Shown in pieces: positions 1 through 12,908 of a stretch of 64,000 bases of DNA (position 1 is its first letter; the number at the start of each line of letters is the position of its first letter). The stretch covers positions 17,380,299 through 17,444,298 of the forward strand of contig NW_025335761.1 of NCBI RefSeq assembly GCF_004798865.1. The letters are read 5' to 3'. Below the pieces are notes generated by a model, which saw only the letters and a program-made list of their open reading frames with translations, ran no database searches and had not been told where the DNA came from. The translations under genes were made by a program, and so were the position numbers. Origin of the DNA: Varanus komodoensis (lineage: Eukaryota > Chordata > Lepidosauria > Squamata > Varanidae).

Positions 1-708
1 GCTGATTAATCAGCTGCGCCCCTACCTGGAGTACGACTGCCTGGCGACGGTGACACACGCGCTGGTGACTTCCCGCCTTGACTTCTGTAACGCGCTTTAC
101 GTGGGGCTTCCCTTGAAGACGGTCCGGATACTTCAATTGGTTCAAAATAGAGCTGCCAGGTTGCTGACGGGGATGGGGCGTTATGTTCACGTGACTCCAG
201 TCCTCCGTCAGCTTCACTGGCTTCCCATTGAAGTCCAGGTCCAATTCAAGGTGTTAGTTATGACCTATAAAGCCCTATACGGCTTGAGTCCTGGTTACCT
301 TACATCCATATATGCCCGACCGCCCCTTGAGATCTGCGGGAGAGGCCCTTCTCCGGGAACCCTCCATGAAAGAAATTAGGAGGGTAGGTACTCGGAGGAA
401 GGCTTTCTCTGCAGTGGTGCCCAATCTTTGGAATGCACTCCCCAGAGAGGTCTGCCTGGCGCCGTTGTTACTTGTTTTTCGGCGCCAGGTGAAGACCTTT
501 TTATTTAAACATCACTTTAATTGTTAATAATATTTGCTTATTTATCTGGCCAGGGCGACTTCTTTTATATTTTATATTTTTATTTATATTGTTAATTTTA
601 ATTTTATATTGTTATTTTTGTATTTTATTGTATTTTATTGTGTTTGTAAGCCGCCCCGAGGCTTCGGCAAGGGGCGGCATAGAAATGTTCTAATAATAAT
701 AATAATAA
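1..708 (+). mobile_element. L2-clade LINE, 3' end
   Basis: This is the 3' part of a non-LTR retrotransposon of the L2 group. An open frame at about 50-379 gives the end of the reverse transcriptase, with the recognisable string LVTSRLDFCNALYVGLP followed by a leucine- and arginine-rich stretch ending near LHWLPI. A second frame at 312-527 gives the C-terminal tail with AFSAVVPNLWNALPREV and FRRQVKTFLF. The change of frame between them shows decay. The 3' UTR ends in a GC-rich hairpin-like block at about 650-686 (GCCGCCCCGAGGC ... GGGGCGGC), then a short AAT microsatellite at 690-708. The 5' end lies outside the window. The same tail recurs at 18859, 37820 and 57190. Confidence 0.85.
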
Positions 709-713
709 TTTCA

Positions 714-1165
714 TGTACCTCAACTCAGCCATCAATTCAAAGTAGAACTGCAGGCAAGAAATCTGAAGATGATTTGGAAGGGCAGCAATGAAGGGACTAG
801 AAAAGATTATCAAGCATAAGGAGTTCCACTGGAGACCAAGGTCACGATCATATTCATATCCATACTTTCATATTCCCAATTACAATGCATGGGTGTGAAA
901 GTTGGACAGTGAAGAAAGCTGACAGGAAGAAAAATGATGTGTTTGAAACACGGTGCTGCAGAAGAGCTTTGTGAATGCAGTGGGTTCAAGATCAAATAAA
1001 GCCAGAACTTTGCCTAGAAGCAAAACTGACAAAACTGAAACTGTTATACTTTGGATACTTCAGTCACCAGAGAAGACAATCATGCTAGAGAAATTCAAAG
1101 GCAGAAGAAGAAAAAGACGACCAAATATGAGAGGGATAGAATCTGAAGAATATATTTTTTTATGA
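714..1165 (+). mobile_element. RTE-type LINE fragment
   Basis: This is a degraded C-terminal piece of an RTE-clade (BovB-like) LINE. Recognisable pieces are the ATGCATGGGTGTGAAAGTTGG block near 884-906 (the family's MYGCESW region) and, at about 1067-1130, residues matching SLEKTIMLEKFKGRRRKRRP. The frame is broken several times. It lies directly after the L2 tail. The same family appears at 22565, 25400, 47470 and 56855. Confidence 0.7.
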
Positions 1166-4100
1166 CCAAACAACAAGAATTCAGTTACTTATGGTTCTAT
1201 CAGAGAGACACAAGAGGGTCAAAAATATAGAATAAACCTCTGTCAAGAAGGTCAGAATTTGTAAAGATGAGCCTGGAGGCAGAGGTTTTGACACCAGATG
1301 TCCTAAAAGGAAGTGTAGGTCAAGATAACCATGTACAAATGTAACAATGTTTCCTGTTATGATGTTTTCTGTCACTAATCAGTGCAAGAAGCTAAACATA
1401 TAAATAAACTGTGCATGATGACTGTGGCAGCTGATTCCATCTTCCCAAGATGGAATCCCCATTGCAAACTGGAAAGGTCACACTGGGGACTTTTTTCCCC
1501 TACGGCTACGGCATCTGCTGGTTATAGGATTGTGTCCTTAGACCTAAAGGGTTTGATAATAGGAAATATGTAAGAAATACTATTCCCTGCTAAAATGTTA
1601 AGTTCTTCGAACCATTCACAAGCTCTCTTTCATAACAAAAAAGTTATATAATGAAAAATAGATGCAAAATGTTTCCCTTATTAATTCTTCTTTGTTTAAA
1701 GCTGAAGACTGAACAAACCTAAAACCATTTTTGTGTATGCTTTTTAAAACTGTATTACTCAGCTTTAGGTAGTTAACTCATTAAATATGGAAGTGTTTGA
1801 GAACACTTATTAAAGTAAGAAATCCCCGAGGTAACAAGCACAATATAACTATAAATATTAATTTATGCTTAGGTTGAGCTTATAACTTCTCCATCAGGCC
1901 AAAACATGTGGCTAATTTTTGCTGGACATTATAGAAGTCTGAGTTCATGGTCTTTAGGCTCAATTAAACTATAGAATTGAACCACTTGACCCATTATGGG
2001 GTGACAGATTCAGAATTTTGCACTCAGTCTCACATTTGCCTAAAAAGTGCAATGTCTGAACCACCTCAGAGAGTTTGGCCTTGAGAGCCTGCCTGACAAC
2101 TTTTCAGTCTCTGAGAAATGGAGACTGAATTATGTGAACCTGGGCCACCACCATGCTGAAAATACTGCTGAGGTAAAGCTTGGTTGCTAGGCATTATGGG
2201 TATAATGTACTGCAAATTGCTGTAGCAACACAGGAACTGGTTTCTTAGCTTGAAAACACCAGCTGAAGGATTAGTCTGGCCCTTCATTATTAGAAGCTGA
2301 GTGTTTGTTCTGAAGTGATTTTCATTGGGATTATGTAGAGCTTCAAACACTATCGAGCATGTATTTGCTTCAAATAAGTTAAGGCGTATGAAGGGAAAGA
2401 ATAAACAGATGTCATGGGCTTTGGATGAATACATGTATTGTAAAGTCCTTTTTTACTTTAATTACAGCTGGGAGTACAATCTCCTGCCAGGCATTAAATT
2501 GGGTCAGCAGCAGCTTGGGAGCAGCCACTGATGAATGCAAGTGGCGTAGATACAGAAAATAAACTACAGAGCAGCGCAAGGCTAGATAAACCAGCAAGTG
2601 TCTTGCACCATTAACGCTGATGCAAAAATACATGAGAGAATTCGTGGCCGGCAAAAGATAACTGGTGCTCTTAGGGAATTTAGACAGCACTTGATCACAT
2701 TTAATCCCTTGAGATGATTACCCTTTAAGTCCAGTCGATAAATTCGTCAAGTGCAAGAAAATTGCATGTACCATGAGATTCTATAGGTTTATGGGCATAG
2801 AAAGGAATTACAGATGTATGCACAAAATAGATTCCTCTTTTGTGGGAATTTATTTTACAGGAATGAGTGCAGTGGGCACATGGTGACTTCTGAGTCCAGA
2901 AGGTATAGACTCCACCCCATCCAATTTGGGACCCTAGCACAGGGGAGGAGAGGGGCTTTTAAGACCTGGATCCAGGATCCATACCTACACTAGAGTAAGA
3001 ATGAAAACAAAACCAAGCAACCCCCACCCCACCCAAAAAAAGGCCTAGTTCCTGTGCATACATTCAGTGTGACTTCTGTTTTGATCCGTAATCTCTTCCA
3101 TCTTCGTGCAACTCATGTTGTGTTGAGTGGAAGAGCAGGGCTGCACCCGTGAGCTGTACCCCCCTCACGTGCCCTGCTGGCTCTGTCACTCACTGGACTG
3201 CTGTAGAGCAGCCATCCCTCTAATTTGTTCGTTTACTTGTTTGGGTTCTCTGCAGCTCAACTGGCAAATGCTCTTGGAGGGACTTATAATGATAAAACAC
3301 GTGAAAATCCCTAAACAAAAAAAGGAACAATGAAAGTATCGAGTGAATGCCGTATTTTCAAAACATTAAACAATAAGGGCCTAGTAATCAAATTAATAAC
3401 CAGAGTGACAAATTAAATATAAAATGCCTGCTTGAAGAGTGATACCTTATTCTGATACCTAAATGTATAGGTATCTATACATTTTCCTATACATTTCCTA
3501 TACAGATTTCCTATACATCGATACAGATTTTCCTAGGAAGGGCATTCCTCGTACAGACATTCCACTACAGAGAAGGCTTTTTTGCTGGCAGCCATCAGCT
3601 GCCCCATTGCTAAGCTTTTCAAGGCTTCCTGCAAAACATGGGGGGATCTGGAACCAGGAACAGTGGAGGTATTTCTGTTTCCCTGTTCCATTCAGTGTTG
3701 ATCATATGGAGGTGAATGTAGGGCTTTCTTGCAAGACCTTCACAGGCATGGCCAGGCCCCTGTAGGGTGCCCATACCTCAGTAGGGGTCCTACTGATAAG
3801 AGCCCCCAGGACCTGCTCCTCCTCTTTACCATCACAACTAGCTTGTTCACCACCTCTCACACTCACTTAGGCAAGAGTAGAGCTGCACTAGGCCAGGCAA
3901 TGGTGGCACCGCAAATGCCACTGTTTGCATTCAGGCCATCTGCTTTGAATCAAGCTGATGAAATGTCAGTAGGAAAATATTTTCCCTAAAGGAGGCTCCT
4001 CTGCTGAGGTTGTATCTTCCAAGGACCCTGCAAAAGCTGAAGCCAGCACTGTCTCCTTGTTCCAAATGCTGGGACCATCATTCCAGTCCTAGGCAACTTG

Positions 4101-5846
4101 AATAGAGACCTTCCAGGAGAGCCTGTTGTCCTTTAGGGGAACAAGTTGTCTTTCCTGCCCGGGAAATTTCTGTGCCATTTGCGAGATGCTCACTGCAGAA
4201 GCCCTCATCAGCTTTCAGCAGGTTGCCAGTTTTCTAGCTCAAAACTGCTGTTTTACTGGATTTGCTTTAAAATGGGAAATGAAATCCTATTGGCAGCGGC
4301 GGCGGCGGCAGCAACAAAGACTATAGATATGCACCCACCCATTTTTACAAATATTCTCTGTCACCTCTGAAATGAATGCTGTGGCTTAAAGACTGAAAGC
4401 AATTTGGGAGTTGGCTGTTGACAACCACGGAGTCAAAGCTTGCCATGTAAATTCAAGGGCTGCCATGTGCCAAGGAAACTGTGGAAATGGCATGGCATCT
4501 CCGGTAGTTTTTTTTTGCAGAAATTAGGATGGAGAAGCCCACCTGCCCCTTGGATTGCTATTTAGGATTGCTATTCAGAAGCAACAAAGGAGATTCTGTT
4601 TATCAGTACAAAGTATGATGAGGGGAAAGAAAAAACAAGACAGAAAAGCACAAGACTGTGGCTTGTGATAATTTACCAGAAATGGATGGCATTTACTTGA
4701 ACATTATGAAAACAAAATAAAGCATCAAGCTCTAAAATGTACTGCAAGACTTGGAATATGCATAGATCTTCCCCATTAAAGTCTGAAATATTTATGGATT
4801 AATTATCATGGCACCCACTTTAAGGATGGATTGGTAGTATTCAGTTCTTTAAAGAAAGCAAATGGCTGTTGGACCCAGTGAGTCATAGCATTTATCCCGA
4901 TGTAGGCACAAAACAGTGGAATGCCAATGATTCGTGGAATACGAATAGAGCTCTTCATGAAGAAGAATTCTGTGAAACCCACAAGCTTATACTATTTCCC
5001 TTTCACAGCAGAAGTTGGTTTACTAAAATAAATATTGCTGTGGAAATTATGGGAAATAATGAGGAAATTAAGAAATTATCTAAATTTATGGTATTCACAT
5101 ATTTTTCATTAGATTTTCCCCCTTCTGTATCTGACATGTATCTGTATCTGACGTGGGAGCTTTCAGAGTTGTCATTTAAAAAAAAAAAAAAAAATCCCCT
5201 TCTGTTGGATTTGAGTTGGATTCTGTTGAGTATCCAATAAATAATTAAATAAATAACCAACCAACCAACCAACCATTGTTATCACAGCATTTCACTTCAC
5301 AAGGATCTGTTTTAAAAGCCTGCTTTTAATCAGCTCACAGCTAAGTATCTTTGACTCATCAGTATCTATATGTTATACTCCTAAAAGGTGCTAAAGTGTA
5401 TCTTGGGAATAGCAGAGCGGGAGAAATAGAGGCTCTGCCGAGCAATAATGCAACTGTACGGTGATTGCCCTCTTGCTGGATTTCTGTTTAAGTAAAAGGG
5501 GTGGAGTGAACAGTACGAAGTTAAATCAAAGTGCAGATTGTCTCCACGTGTTCCCTTCCTGATCCCTGGCATCAAAAAGAAGTTCCAGGACTTAGCCATG
5601 GATATTTTTATCCGTACATCTGGATGCTAATAATTTTCTTTATGATCACTGCTGTCAGGTTTCTGAACAGGTGTCTTATGTTGTCAGAGCAGATAGTGCT
5701 GTGCATTTGCTGCAGATGCTTGTGCAAAGACACCAGTGCCTTTGGTACATCCAGAGGCAGATCCAGAAGGGGAAGTCAGTGTGTTGAAATACGCTTTTGC
5801 ATATAAATCACTCTCACTGAATGAAAGTAATTATATGCAAATATGC
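1166..5846. other. Intronic sequence, nothing recognised
   Basis: I see no gene, RNA or clear mobile element in this stretch. It holds minor simple sequence: a GGC run at about 4296-4312, an A run at about 5178-5194 and an AACC run at about 5255-5275. The open frame at 4869-5240 matches no protein I know and looks like chance. Confidence 0.5.
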
Positions 5847-5965
5847 CAGCCTTCCCCAAAATGGTGCCTTCCAGATATTTCGGGCTACAATTCCTAGGAC
5901 TGACATTGCTGGCTGGACCTGATACGAGTTGAAATCTAAAATGTATAGGGGGCGTAGGGAGCAGA
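5847..5965. mobile_element. Palindromic hAT-like MITE, degraded
   Basis: The copy begins CAGCCTTCCCC, continues with TGGTGCCTTCCAGAT, then a CTACAATTCC core and a degenerate inverted right arm (GAGTTGAAATCTAAAATG). It belongs to the same foldback family as the intact copy at 28852-28989. Confidence 0.6.
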
Positions 5966-6695
5966 AATGTGGCATGTACTCAAAGATGAGTGATTATTCC
6001 TGAGAGTGAGTCTGAAAGCAATTAGATATTACACAAGAAGGGCGTGATGCAAGAGTAATCCCCATCCCATGGTTACTTTTCTTAATTACTGGATTTTTTC
6101 TGTGCTGCTAATCAAAGAAAAGGTAATACTTCCCCAAGTAACAGATGCAGCTGTGGGAATGTCTCAGCAAGTGCTATAGAGTCAGATCCGTGTTCTGCAC
6201 GGAGCTGCCCTCTTTTCAGTCGACTTGAGCATTGTAACCATCATTCTTTGGATTTTTTTCTCAGCCACAGGAATCATGTAAAGGGAATATTATTAAAACA
6301 CCACATGCAAAGTAAACATTAGTGTATTATAAAGTATGCCTTTTATGCCTCTTCTGAAATGGTTGACTTGTCCAGTAGGAGTGAAGCTTTTCCTATAACA
6401 GTTTCAGGCTTCCAAGCTGTCTCCCGAATACATCTCCCATTTTGCCTTTGAATCAGTTCCTTCCTGCCCCACATCTTGCCTTTAACAAGCACATCACCCC
6501 TTGGAATGAAAGAGAATCACCTGGGCATGGCCAGAATGTTACTATCAGAATTTGGAATTCAAAAACACTAATAAATGCTTACATGTTGGGCTATGTGTGT
6601 AGTTTCAGGCAAATTCCTAAAATCTCCACATGAAGAAGTAGCTACCAGTAACCTGCAAACATGTGGTTACGTGCAGCAGCATCTCCCCCTGCAGT

Positions 6696-6836
6696 TGGGA
6701 TGGGCCACTTATGGCTCTCCAGGTGTTTTGGCCCACAACTCCCATCTACCCTAGCTAGCATAGGTGATGATGAGAATCGTGAAATGTATAGGCCAAAACA
6801 TCTGGATGGCTACAAATTGCCCACCTCTGCTCTGTT
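6696..6836. mobile_element. Palindromic hAT-like MITE
   Basis: The left arm (GGCTCTCCAGGTGTTTTGG, then ACAACTCCCATC) and right arm (CCAAAACATCTGGATGGC, then GCCCACCTCTGCTCT) are imperfect inverted repeats around a CTAGCTAGCATAG centre. It is a diverged relative of the 28852 element. Confidence 0.65.
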
Positions 6837-7689
6837 GTCCTCAGATGCCCTGGTGTTAGCAACAGGATCACAACACAGGGGTTGCAGCACAGTCCTCCAT
6901 ATGTTTACTCAAAAGTAAGTTCCTTCAGTGGAGCTTACACTGCTCTAAGTTGCCAAGGGCTGCAGTCTTATCCATGCAGTAAGAAGCTGCTAACAATTGC
7001 CTTCTCAGGTAGGTAAGGGCCTCACGTGACGGAAGGTTGCCATGTGGTTCCTGGTTTTGGAATGCGTCTCTCAGGAATGTAAAGATGCATTCCAAATTCA
7101 GGAATGTAAAATACAGTAGGAAAGTTATTGATGTTTTAGAATGTTCTTAAATATTCACAGAACTTCTGCATGTTGTGAAAACAGATGGTTTTCCTTCAAA
7201 ACAGTCCTGACAGGATTTGGCTAAGCATTTGACAAGGCAGACATTTTCTATTCTCTTTGGCGATTACCTTCTTCTTTGAAAACGTTTTCCGGCCACTGAC
7301 CCTTTATCGTGCCAGGCATTGCAGTGTGGCGTGTAATCACAAAAATCGCCTCGCTGCCCATTAAGGATCCCAGCCACCTTTTGAACACTGCCAGGTAACC
7401 CCCTGCTTTTCCCTCCATCTCACTGTCTTTGACATTTATTACTGGCGACCTTTCAGCACTTCCTCTCACCTGGTGCTCTCTAAACCCTTGTGCACCGCTG
7501 TGTTGGGACAGGTGAATGAATAAGCATGAGGCCCAGGATGTTGATCTCCAGGATGTTGGTCTTGTTTCTTTTCATGGCTGCTTGACAGCAATTACATAGG
7601 CCTTGCTCGGCATGTGAAGCAGCAGTGATTTCTATTCAGATAATGGGGCAGGAGGGATAATAAGTCTCCATCGCACCTTTAGAAAGGTT

Positions 7690-7772
7690 CTTTCATGCTG
7701 CAGTTCAATGCTTATGTACTTCTCCCATTGCAATCAGTGGGAGTTACTTCTGAGTAGCCATGCATTGGGGAG
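7690..7772. mobile_element. Short palindromic repeat of the TTACTTCTGAGTAG type
   Basis: Sequence around 7725-7765 has CCCATTGCAATCAGTGGGAG followed by TTACTTCTGAGTAGCCATGCAT. This small foldback repeat, typically ending in ATAGGATTGCA, is scattered in squamate DNA. Related pieces lie at 33620-33720 and 61365-61435. The class is uncertain. Confidence 0.5.
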
Positions 7773-9369
7773 GTGGGTTGCTTCTTCGCTATAGCTTAGC
7801 TGCCAGGCAGGAGTCAACTTATGTTCCCCCTCAAGTTTCTGGGGACAGAGACTCGCTTTTTTCTCCAAAGCACAATTCAAGAAACCTGTTGAACTACAAT
7901 CACTGAAAGGCAAACTCATGGCTGTATGTAGCACAATTACTGCCCTGCATTGAAAGAATGTGATGGGACCATGGGGGTCACCTCTGCTGTAGATATTATT
8001 GCACCCCATGGCCATGCCCCCCAAGTCAGGACCCCCACCCGTCGAATGGAAGATCTCAATGTGTATCCATCAATATGTATGTAGAGCCTTTTTCTTCCCC
8101 AGCCAAAATACATGAATGGCAAGGAATTGCTTCCGCCGTCTGCGTCAGAGGCCATAGCATGTGTTTGCAGCAGGGGATAGGACCAGTACACACTAACCCC
8201 CCCCCCCATGGTTTTTCAGTGCTGGGGGAGCAGCAGTTCTGTGATAATCACTATAGTGACTGGGAGTCAAAAGTTCTCCCGATACGCCATACGCCCAAGG
8301 AGACTTTTGGGTGGGGGGGGGGTTGAGGGGGGATTGATGTGGTTTTTTGTTAAAAATGAGCCATCCATGGAATAAAGGAAAATGCTGTTGAAACAATGCA
8401 GTTGTGGCTGGTAGCTCGTATTCCTGCCTGCCAGTCAGTTAATCAAATGTAACTGAGTACAAGCTTGGTCAGTCCAGCTGGGAATGATGGATGGCACAGC
8501 CTAATACATCTGGAAGGTATCCAGTTGGAGAAGGCCGAACAAGATGTTTTCTAAGTCAATGGTCTGTCATCAGGGGGCATCCATAATACATGGAGGTAGG
8601 CATGCAGGCAGCATGGAGCACAAATGTTTTAAAGTACACCTAGACTTGACTATGTTTGTGACGTTAATTTTGGAGAAGGGATGCTCTCCTCTACCCAGGT
8701 AAAGATCAGAGTTCAATTTTTGTTTTTCTTCTTTCTTCATAGAAAACCAGGGCAAATATTTACTTAACAGCAGTGTTTCAAAGGCTGGAGCACTTACTTA
8801 CAAGCCAAAGGAGAAGGTGATTTTAATCGCAGATGTAAGGCTTGTCAGATAATGATGCTGCATTAAGGTTGCTGTCAGACCTGAACACTAATGAGGCTTG
8901 ACAACAGAGTGGTACATGATAAGATTGCTAATGTGCAAACCTCTAATACCAAAGACTGAATAACTTCCATCTCAAGGTCATACTCATTTTTTAAAGTATG
9001 GAAAACAAAAGGATTTCCTTTATTTTCAGAAATAATTTTTATACTTCAGTGGTATAAAACACTTGCATGCTGAGCAAATGAAATGAAATGTCCCATTCAT
9101 GTGGTCAAGCAATGGGTGGCCACATCCCCAAGTTGACTGGGACAAAGGCCCCTGAAGCAATCCAGGGCTCAAGGCATTTGCCCCATTTTGAAATTGTAGC
9201 CAACAACTAGGTAGTCTGTGCCTAGTTGGGAATTTCTGTGATTTCCCAAGTATCCATGGTCAAGCAGGTACTGATGCCTGTAATATTTTCCTTTCTGTGG
9301 AGCAAGATAATTGTAACCATCGTAATTTTGTTGTATCACACTTTGTTGGATCCTGCATCACAGTGTTCT
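7773..9369. other. Intronic sequence, nothing recognised
   Basis: No gene or confident repeat is seen. Two homopolymer runs stand out: a C run at about 8199-8208 and a G run at about 8313-8322. Overlapping short open frames on both strands are compositional. Confidence 0.45.
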
Positions 9370-9600
9370 ATTGACCTGGTTCACGTGTAATAATAATCCA
9401 GGGTGCTAGTTTAGTATGGGTTGTCATTGATTCATGTGGTGTTCTTGAACTGTGGGTTGTCTTTATGTCTGAACCCTGAACTATGGTTTAATTATGGGTT
9501 CTTAACTATGAACACCCCAAGAACAAGAACCCACAAGTTGTGACTGAGTTGTGAACTCTGGGTTGTTAACCCATAGGACAGTATTTGCATGTGATGATGA
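9370..9600. repeat. Likely dispersed repeat with TGGGTTGT motifs
   Basis: Several imperfect copies of TGGGTTGT and its complement, mixed with GAACCC/GGGTTC pieces, lie between about 9400 and 9575. Inverted pieces suggest a decayed foldback DNA element. I cannot name the family. Confidence 0.3.
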
Positions 9601-11559
9601 CCCAGGATTCTTTTATTTCTGTGGATCTATCACTTCTACCTCTGTATGGCCCACCATATTGCACTAGCACTTAAGCATTCCCCAGGAATATAGCTGCCCA
9701 AACTGTTGCCTCACATTCCATAACACCTCCTGCTTACTCCCTATTTGGCAAATGCTAATTCCCACCCTCTTCTGCCTTTATCTTTCTGTATCCTTGCTAG
9801 ACCTTTTAGAACTAGTATGCTGGCCCATGTACAAGAAGGCTGAAATATTAGCTGGCCGTTTTTCTCTTCTGGAGTTTGTGTATATGTGTGTGCGTGTGTG
9901 TGCATCTCTCTACAGTAAAATAAAAGCCTCCACTCTTTGATTTAATGGTAGGTTGAGCTGGTTTCTCCCACTTCAGAGTAGAGAATTATCCCTTGATTGA
10001 AACACAGTGCATAAATACTCCAGACTGTTGGGAAAGGTCATGTCATTACCCATCTACCTGCCTGTCTTGACATGTGTGCACATGTTCACATATGAGTGTG
10101 AATGAGAACCTATGATCACAGTTCTCAGACAATCCTGGATAAATGTATTGCCCCCACAAGGTGGGAGTAGAACTAATATCAGTTGGCATTAATAATGACA
10201 GCTGCTATGGTGATGAGTTAGATGCTTTACCCTCTACTTTGAATCAGTGGCTGGATAGTTAAGAATGTATCTTTAAAATTAGGTTGGCAGTGGCAAGTTA
10301 TCTGAAAAAGAAGTTGCTAGAACTATCTAGTAGCTGGACTTTATTTTGCATTCTACTGCCATTGGGGTACAAATGCAGGAAAAGTATTTCCCATGATTAT
10401 GTGGCATAGTTGGTGTTAATGGATTCTACCCTGACACCTGCTAATTATGTGAATGACCCCTTCCAGGTGAGAACATGAGATGCATAGTAGTCTAAGGCAA
10501 CTTAACACCTCTTCACATGCCAGCAATAGTTTAGATGATATTCATATTGTTGTTCCAGCACTTGTCCTGGAATTTGAAACAGACAAGCTGACGTGATTAA
10601 AATAAACTTGGATCACTGTATTAACATGAACTTTAACAAATCACCCCTGCTACTTTGTTAAGAACATTAAGTGCATGTAGGTTTGAATCCTAAACAGATA
10701 ACATAGTAATATGAAACAGGCACACTGTGTCTGTGAGCTTCTTTGCATTGCTGTAGGTAGACTCCACGAGGCCTCAGCGATATGGAAGTTGTGCCATCGT
10801 GCTGGCTAGTCCAGCATAGACAATCCCATGGTCAGTGGGGGAGGAGAGACATGGCTAGCACATTCACTGGTGAAGGCTGGGCTACAGAGAGCAACCCCTT
10901 CATGAGTTCTTTGACTGTGAACCTTCTGGTCTGCATGATGTGTGACTTGAGCAACTCCTGGCTGGCAGCAATAGCTGGACTTTTTCTTCTCTTTCTGATT
11001 TCCCCCCTTTATTTAATCCAGGATAAAGTAAGTCATTCCTGGTTTTGAGATATGCAAAATTCAGGACAGCTTTGCTGAAAGGACAATTAACTGAAGTATT
11101 TGATACTTCACACAGATTTGCGAATCCCTGTGTTCATATTCTCCTGTACTTCTCGGGAGATGGTGCGTATCTGTTTCTGTGCAAATGTTCTCCTTTCAGT
11201 GCGGAGCAAGTTTGAGTCAGGATACACAGAGCATAGAATAAAGAGAAGCAATGAAAGTGCATCAGATTCCTCAGTCATGAAATAACAAAAGAATTACTGT
11301 ATGCAGTAAGTAGTGAATGTGGATGCCAGAATCTCTTTTTTAGTGGTAGCCGATTCCATATGCTTGAAAGGACAATGCAGGATGTTACATAATGAAACAA
11401 TCTGACCTCAGAGGAAGAATCTGCCCCCTCTGTGGTTAACAACTTATGTAATAAATAAAGTATAGTTGCTGTGTTAGGTGTAACCATGTGAATCTGCATC
11501 TCTAGTCTCTGAATCCTTTTCTCCTCCTTTTTAAATCAGAGAAAGTGTTTATCTCTCCT
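9601..11559. other. Intronic sequence, nothing recognised
   Basis: No exon, RNA gene or clear mobile element is visible. A short TG-rich tract is present near 9875-9905. The 88-residue frame at 10782-11048 is not recognised. Confidence 0.4.
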
Positions 11560-11780
11560 AATACATGTTTCCATTCCCTGCATAATAGCTGCTGAGCTTT
11601 TCTCATCACCAATTAGACACTTGTCTGTTGAGCCGCATTCATTTAATTAAAACTGCCGGGCTAAATTAGGCTATTTTTTGTGTCTCCATTAGAAAATATT
11701 TGTGCTGTGAACGGTATTGTTGTCCTTAAAACTGAGGCCCATTTTGTGTGTTTGCACTCATGGTCTCCGGCCCAACTAGT
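11560..11780. promoter_or_regulatory. Candidate conserved non-coding element
   Basis: This repeat-free AT-rich stretch contains a cluster of homeodomain-type cores: CCAATTAGAC near 11609-11618, TTAATTAAAAC near 11644-11654, CTAAATTAGG near 11661-11670 and CCATTAG near 11686-11692. Such clusters are common in deeply conserved intronic enhancers. Conservation itself cannot be judged from one genome, so this is inference. Confidence 0.25.
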
Positions 11781-11919
11781 TTTGAAGGCTTGCATGATGG
11801 TTCAAGAATAGATAGTGGAAATGCTCAAACTAGCCACAAATACGTATTAAATATTTCTGTGGGATAGTTGTATATGTTTTGGTGCATCTACAGTAAACAC
11901 CTGTTGGATAATGCTGATG

Positions 11920-12548
11920 CTAGTTCAGCACTGGTGCCACAGTAGCTATGAAGGAGGGATCCTTAGCACTGCTCCACAAAGGAATTGCTGTAAACCAGCT
12001 AAGAGTGTTGATAGATATTCGAAACTCAGTCTTCCCAATTAAGTTCAGCCCACCAACCACTGCACGACATGGGTTATAAATGCACATGGCTCCCTTCATC
12101 TCAGGCAGTAGAGAAAGCTTGCCACATTCTGAGGATTGCATTAATTTTTCTCTAGTAGACTTTTCAAGCAATGTAACTATTGAGACTGGCTTAAAAGGGC
12201 AACAGGCATATTTAGCATAACATTGTCTGTACAGAGCAGGACGAGTCAAAATGGGAATGGAAATGTCAAATGCCAATGATGCCTCAGGTATACTAATATT
12301 TCCACTGTAATTGTCTTGAACCAGATCCTTCATAGGTGCTCATGCTCATAAGGAGCATGAATGGGGCACAACTTAGCCCATCTTGCAGTTGAGTTCTGCA
12401 GCTGGAAGACTTTCTTTAAACCCCTCATTGGCCAAATCCAAACCAAATTTGATAAGAAATTTAGCAGCATGAGTGCAATTAGAATTAATAATAGGGATAA
12501 AAGTGAATGCCACCTATGAAGGGCCAGTTTAGTTGTGATGTATGACAA
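11920..12548 (-). other. Unexplained open region; possible foamy-virus-like env fossil
   Basis: On the minus strand this stretch is open over an unusual length. Its upstream part (12330-12548) encodes a strongly hydrophobic segment (LLSLLLILIALMLLNFL) followed by a tryptophan-rich patch. The downstream part (11920-12333) contains FDISIPI, then LYRQCYAKYACC. From memory this recalls the leader membrane segment and early surface region of spumavirus envelope proteins, which also have an F-E-I-P stretch and a C-Y ... C-Y region. The likeness is weak and may be chance. If real it is an old, broken fragment with no neighbouring gag, pol or LTR seen. Confidence 0.2.
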
Positions 12549-12734
12549 GGGACATCCTCACTCTTTTTCAGGCCGTGCATGTGAATTCACACAGGTCAGG
12601 ACATATTGCACTCCTTCAAATACTTGTGAGAAACTTTTGTGGGTCAGAGTGCTTCCACATCAGCAGAGTTATAGTTTCCAAAGGGGAGTTGTATCCAGAT
12701 CAGTTTGAGAGAAGGAGCTCCAAATGGAAGCCCA

Positions 12735-12908
12735 TGAGGTACAGAGTGTTGGACTAGGACTGGTGAGTGACTTTGGGCCAATCACTAGCCTACCTCAACA
12801 GTTGGTAGTGAAGAAGAAATGGAGAGGATGAGGGTCTGGTATGCCACCACAGGCTCCTTGGAGGGAAAGTTGGGAAATAGGTGTAACCAATGAAGAATAA
12901 AAGAGTTC
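12735..12908 (+). mobile_element. tRNA-derived SINE, degraded
   Basis: AGAGTGTTGGACTAGGACT is followed by GACTTTGGGCCAATCAC and, near 12850-12875, CTCCTTGGAGGGAAAGTTGG, the order seen in squamate tRNA-headed SINEs. The part that should carry the B box is missing. The fuller relative is at 44665. Confidence 0.6.

Noticed and set aside
4869-5240. 123-residue open frame on the plus strand
   Set aside because: No family resemblance, and it ends in an A-run-encoded lysine stretch; it looks like chance.
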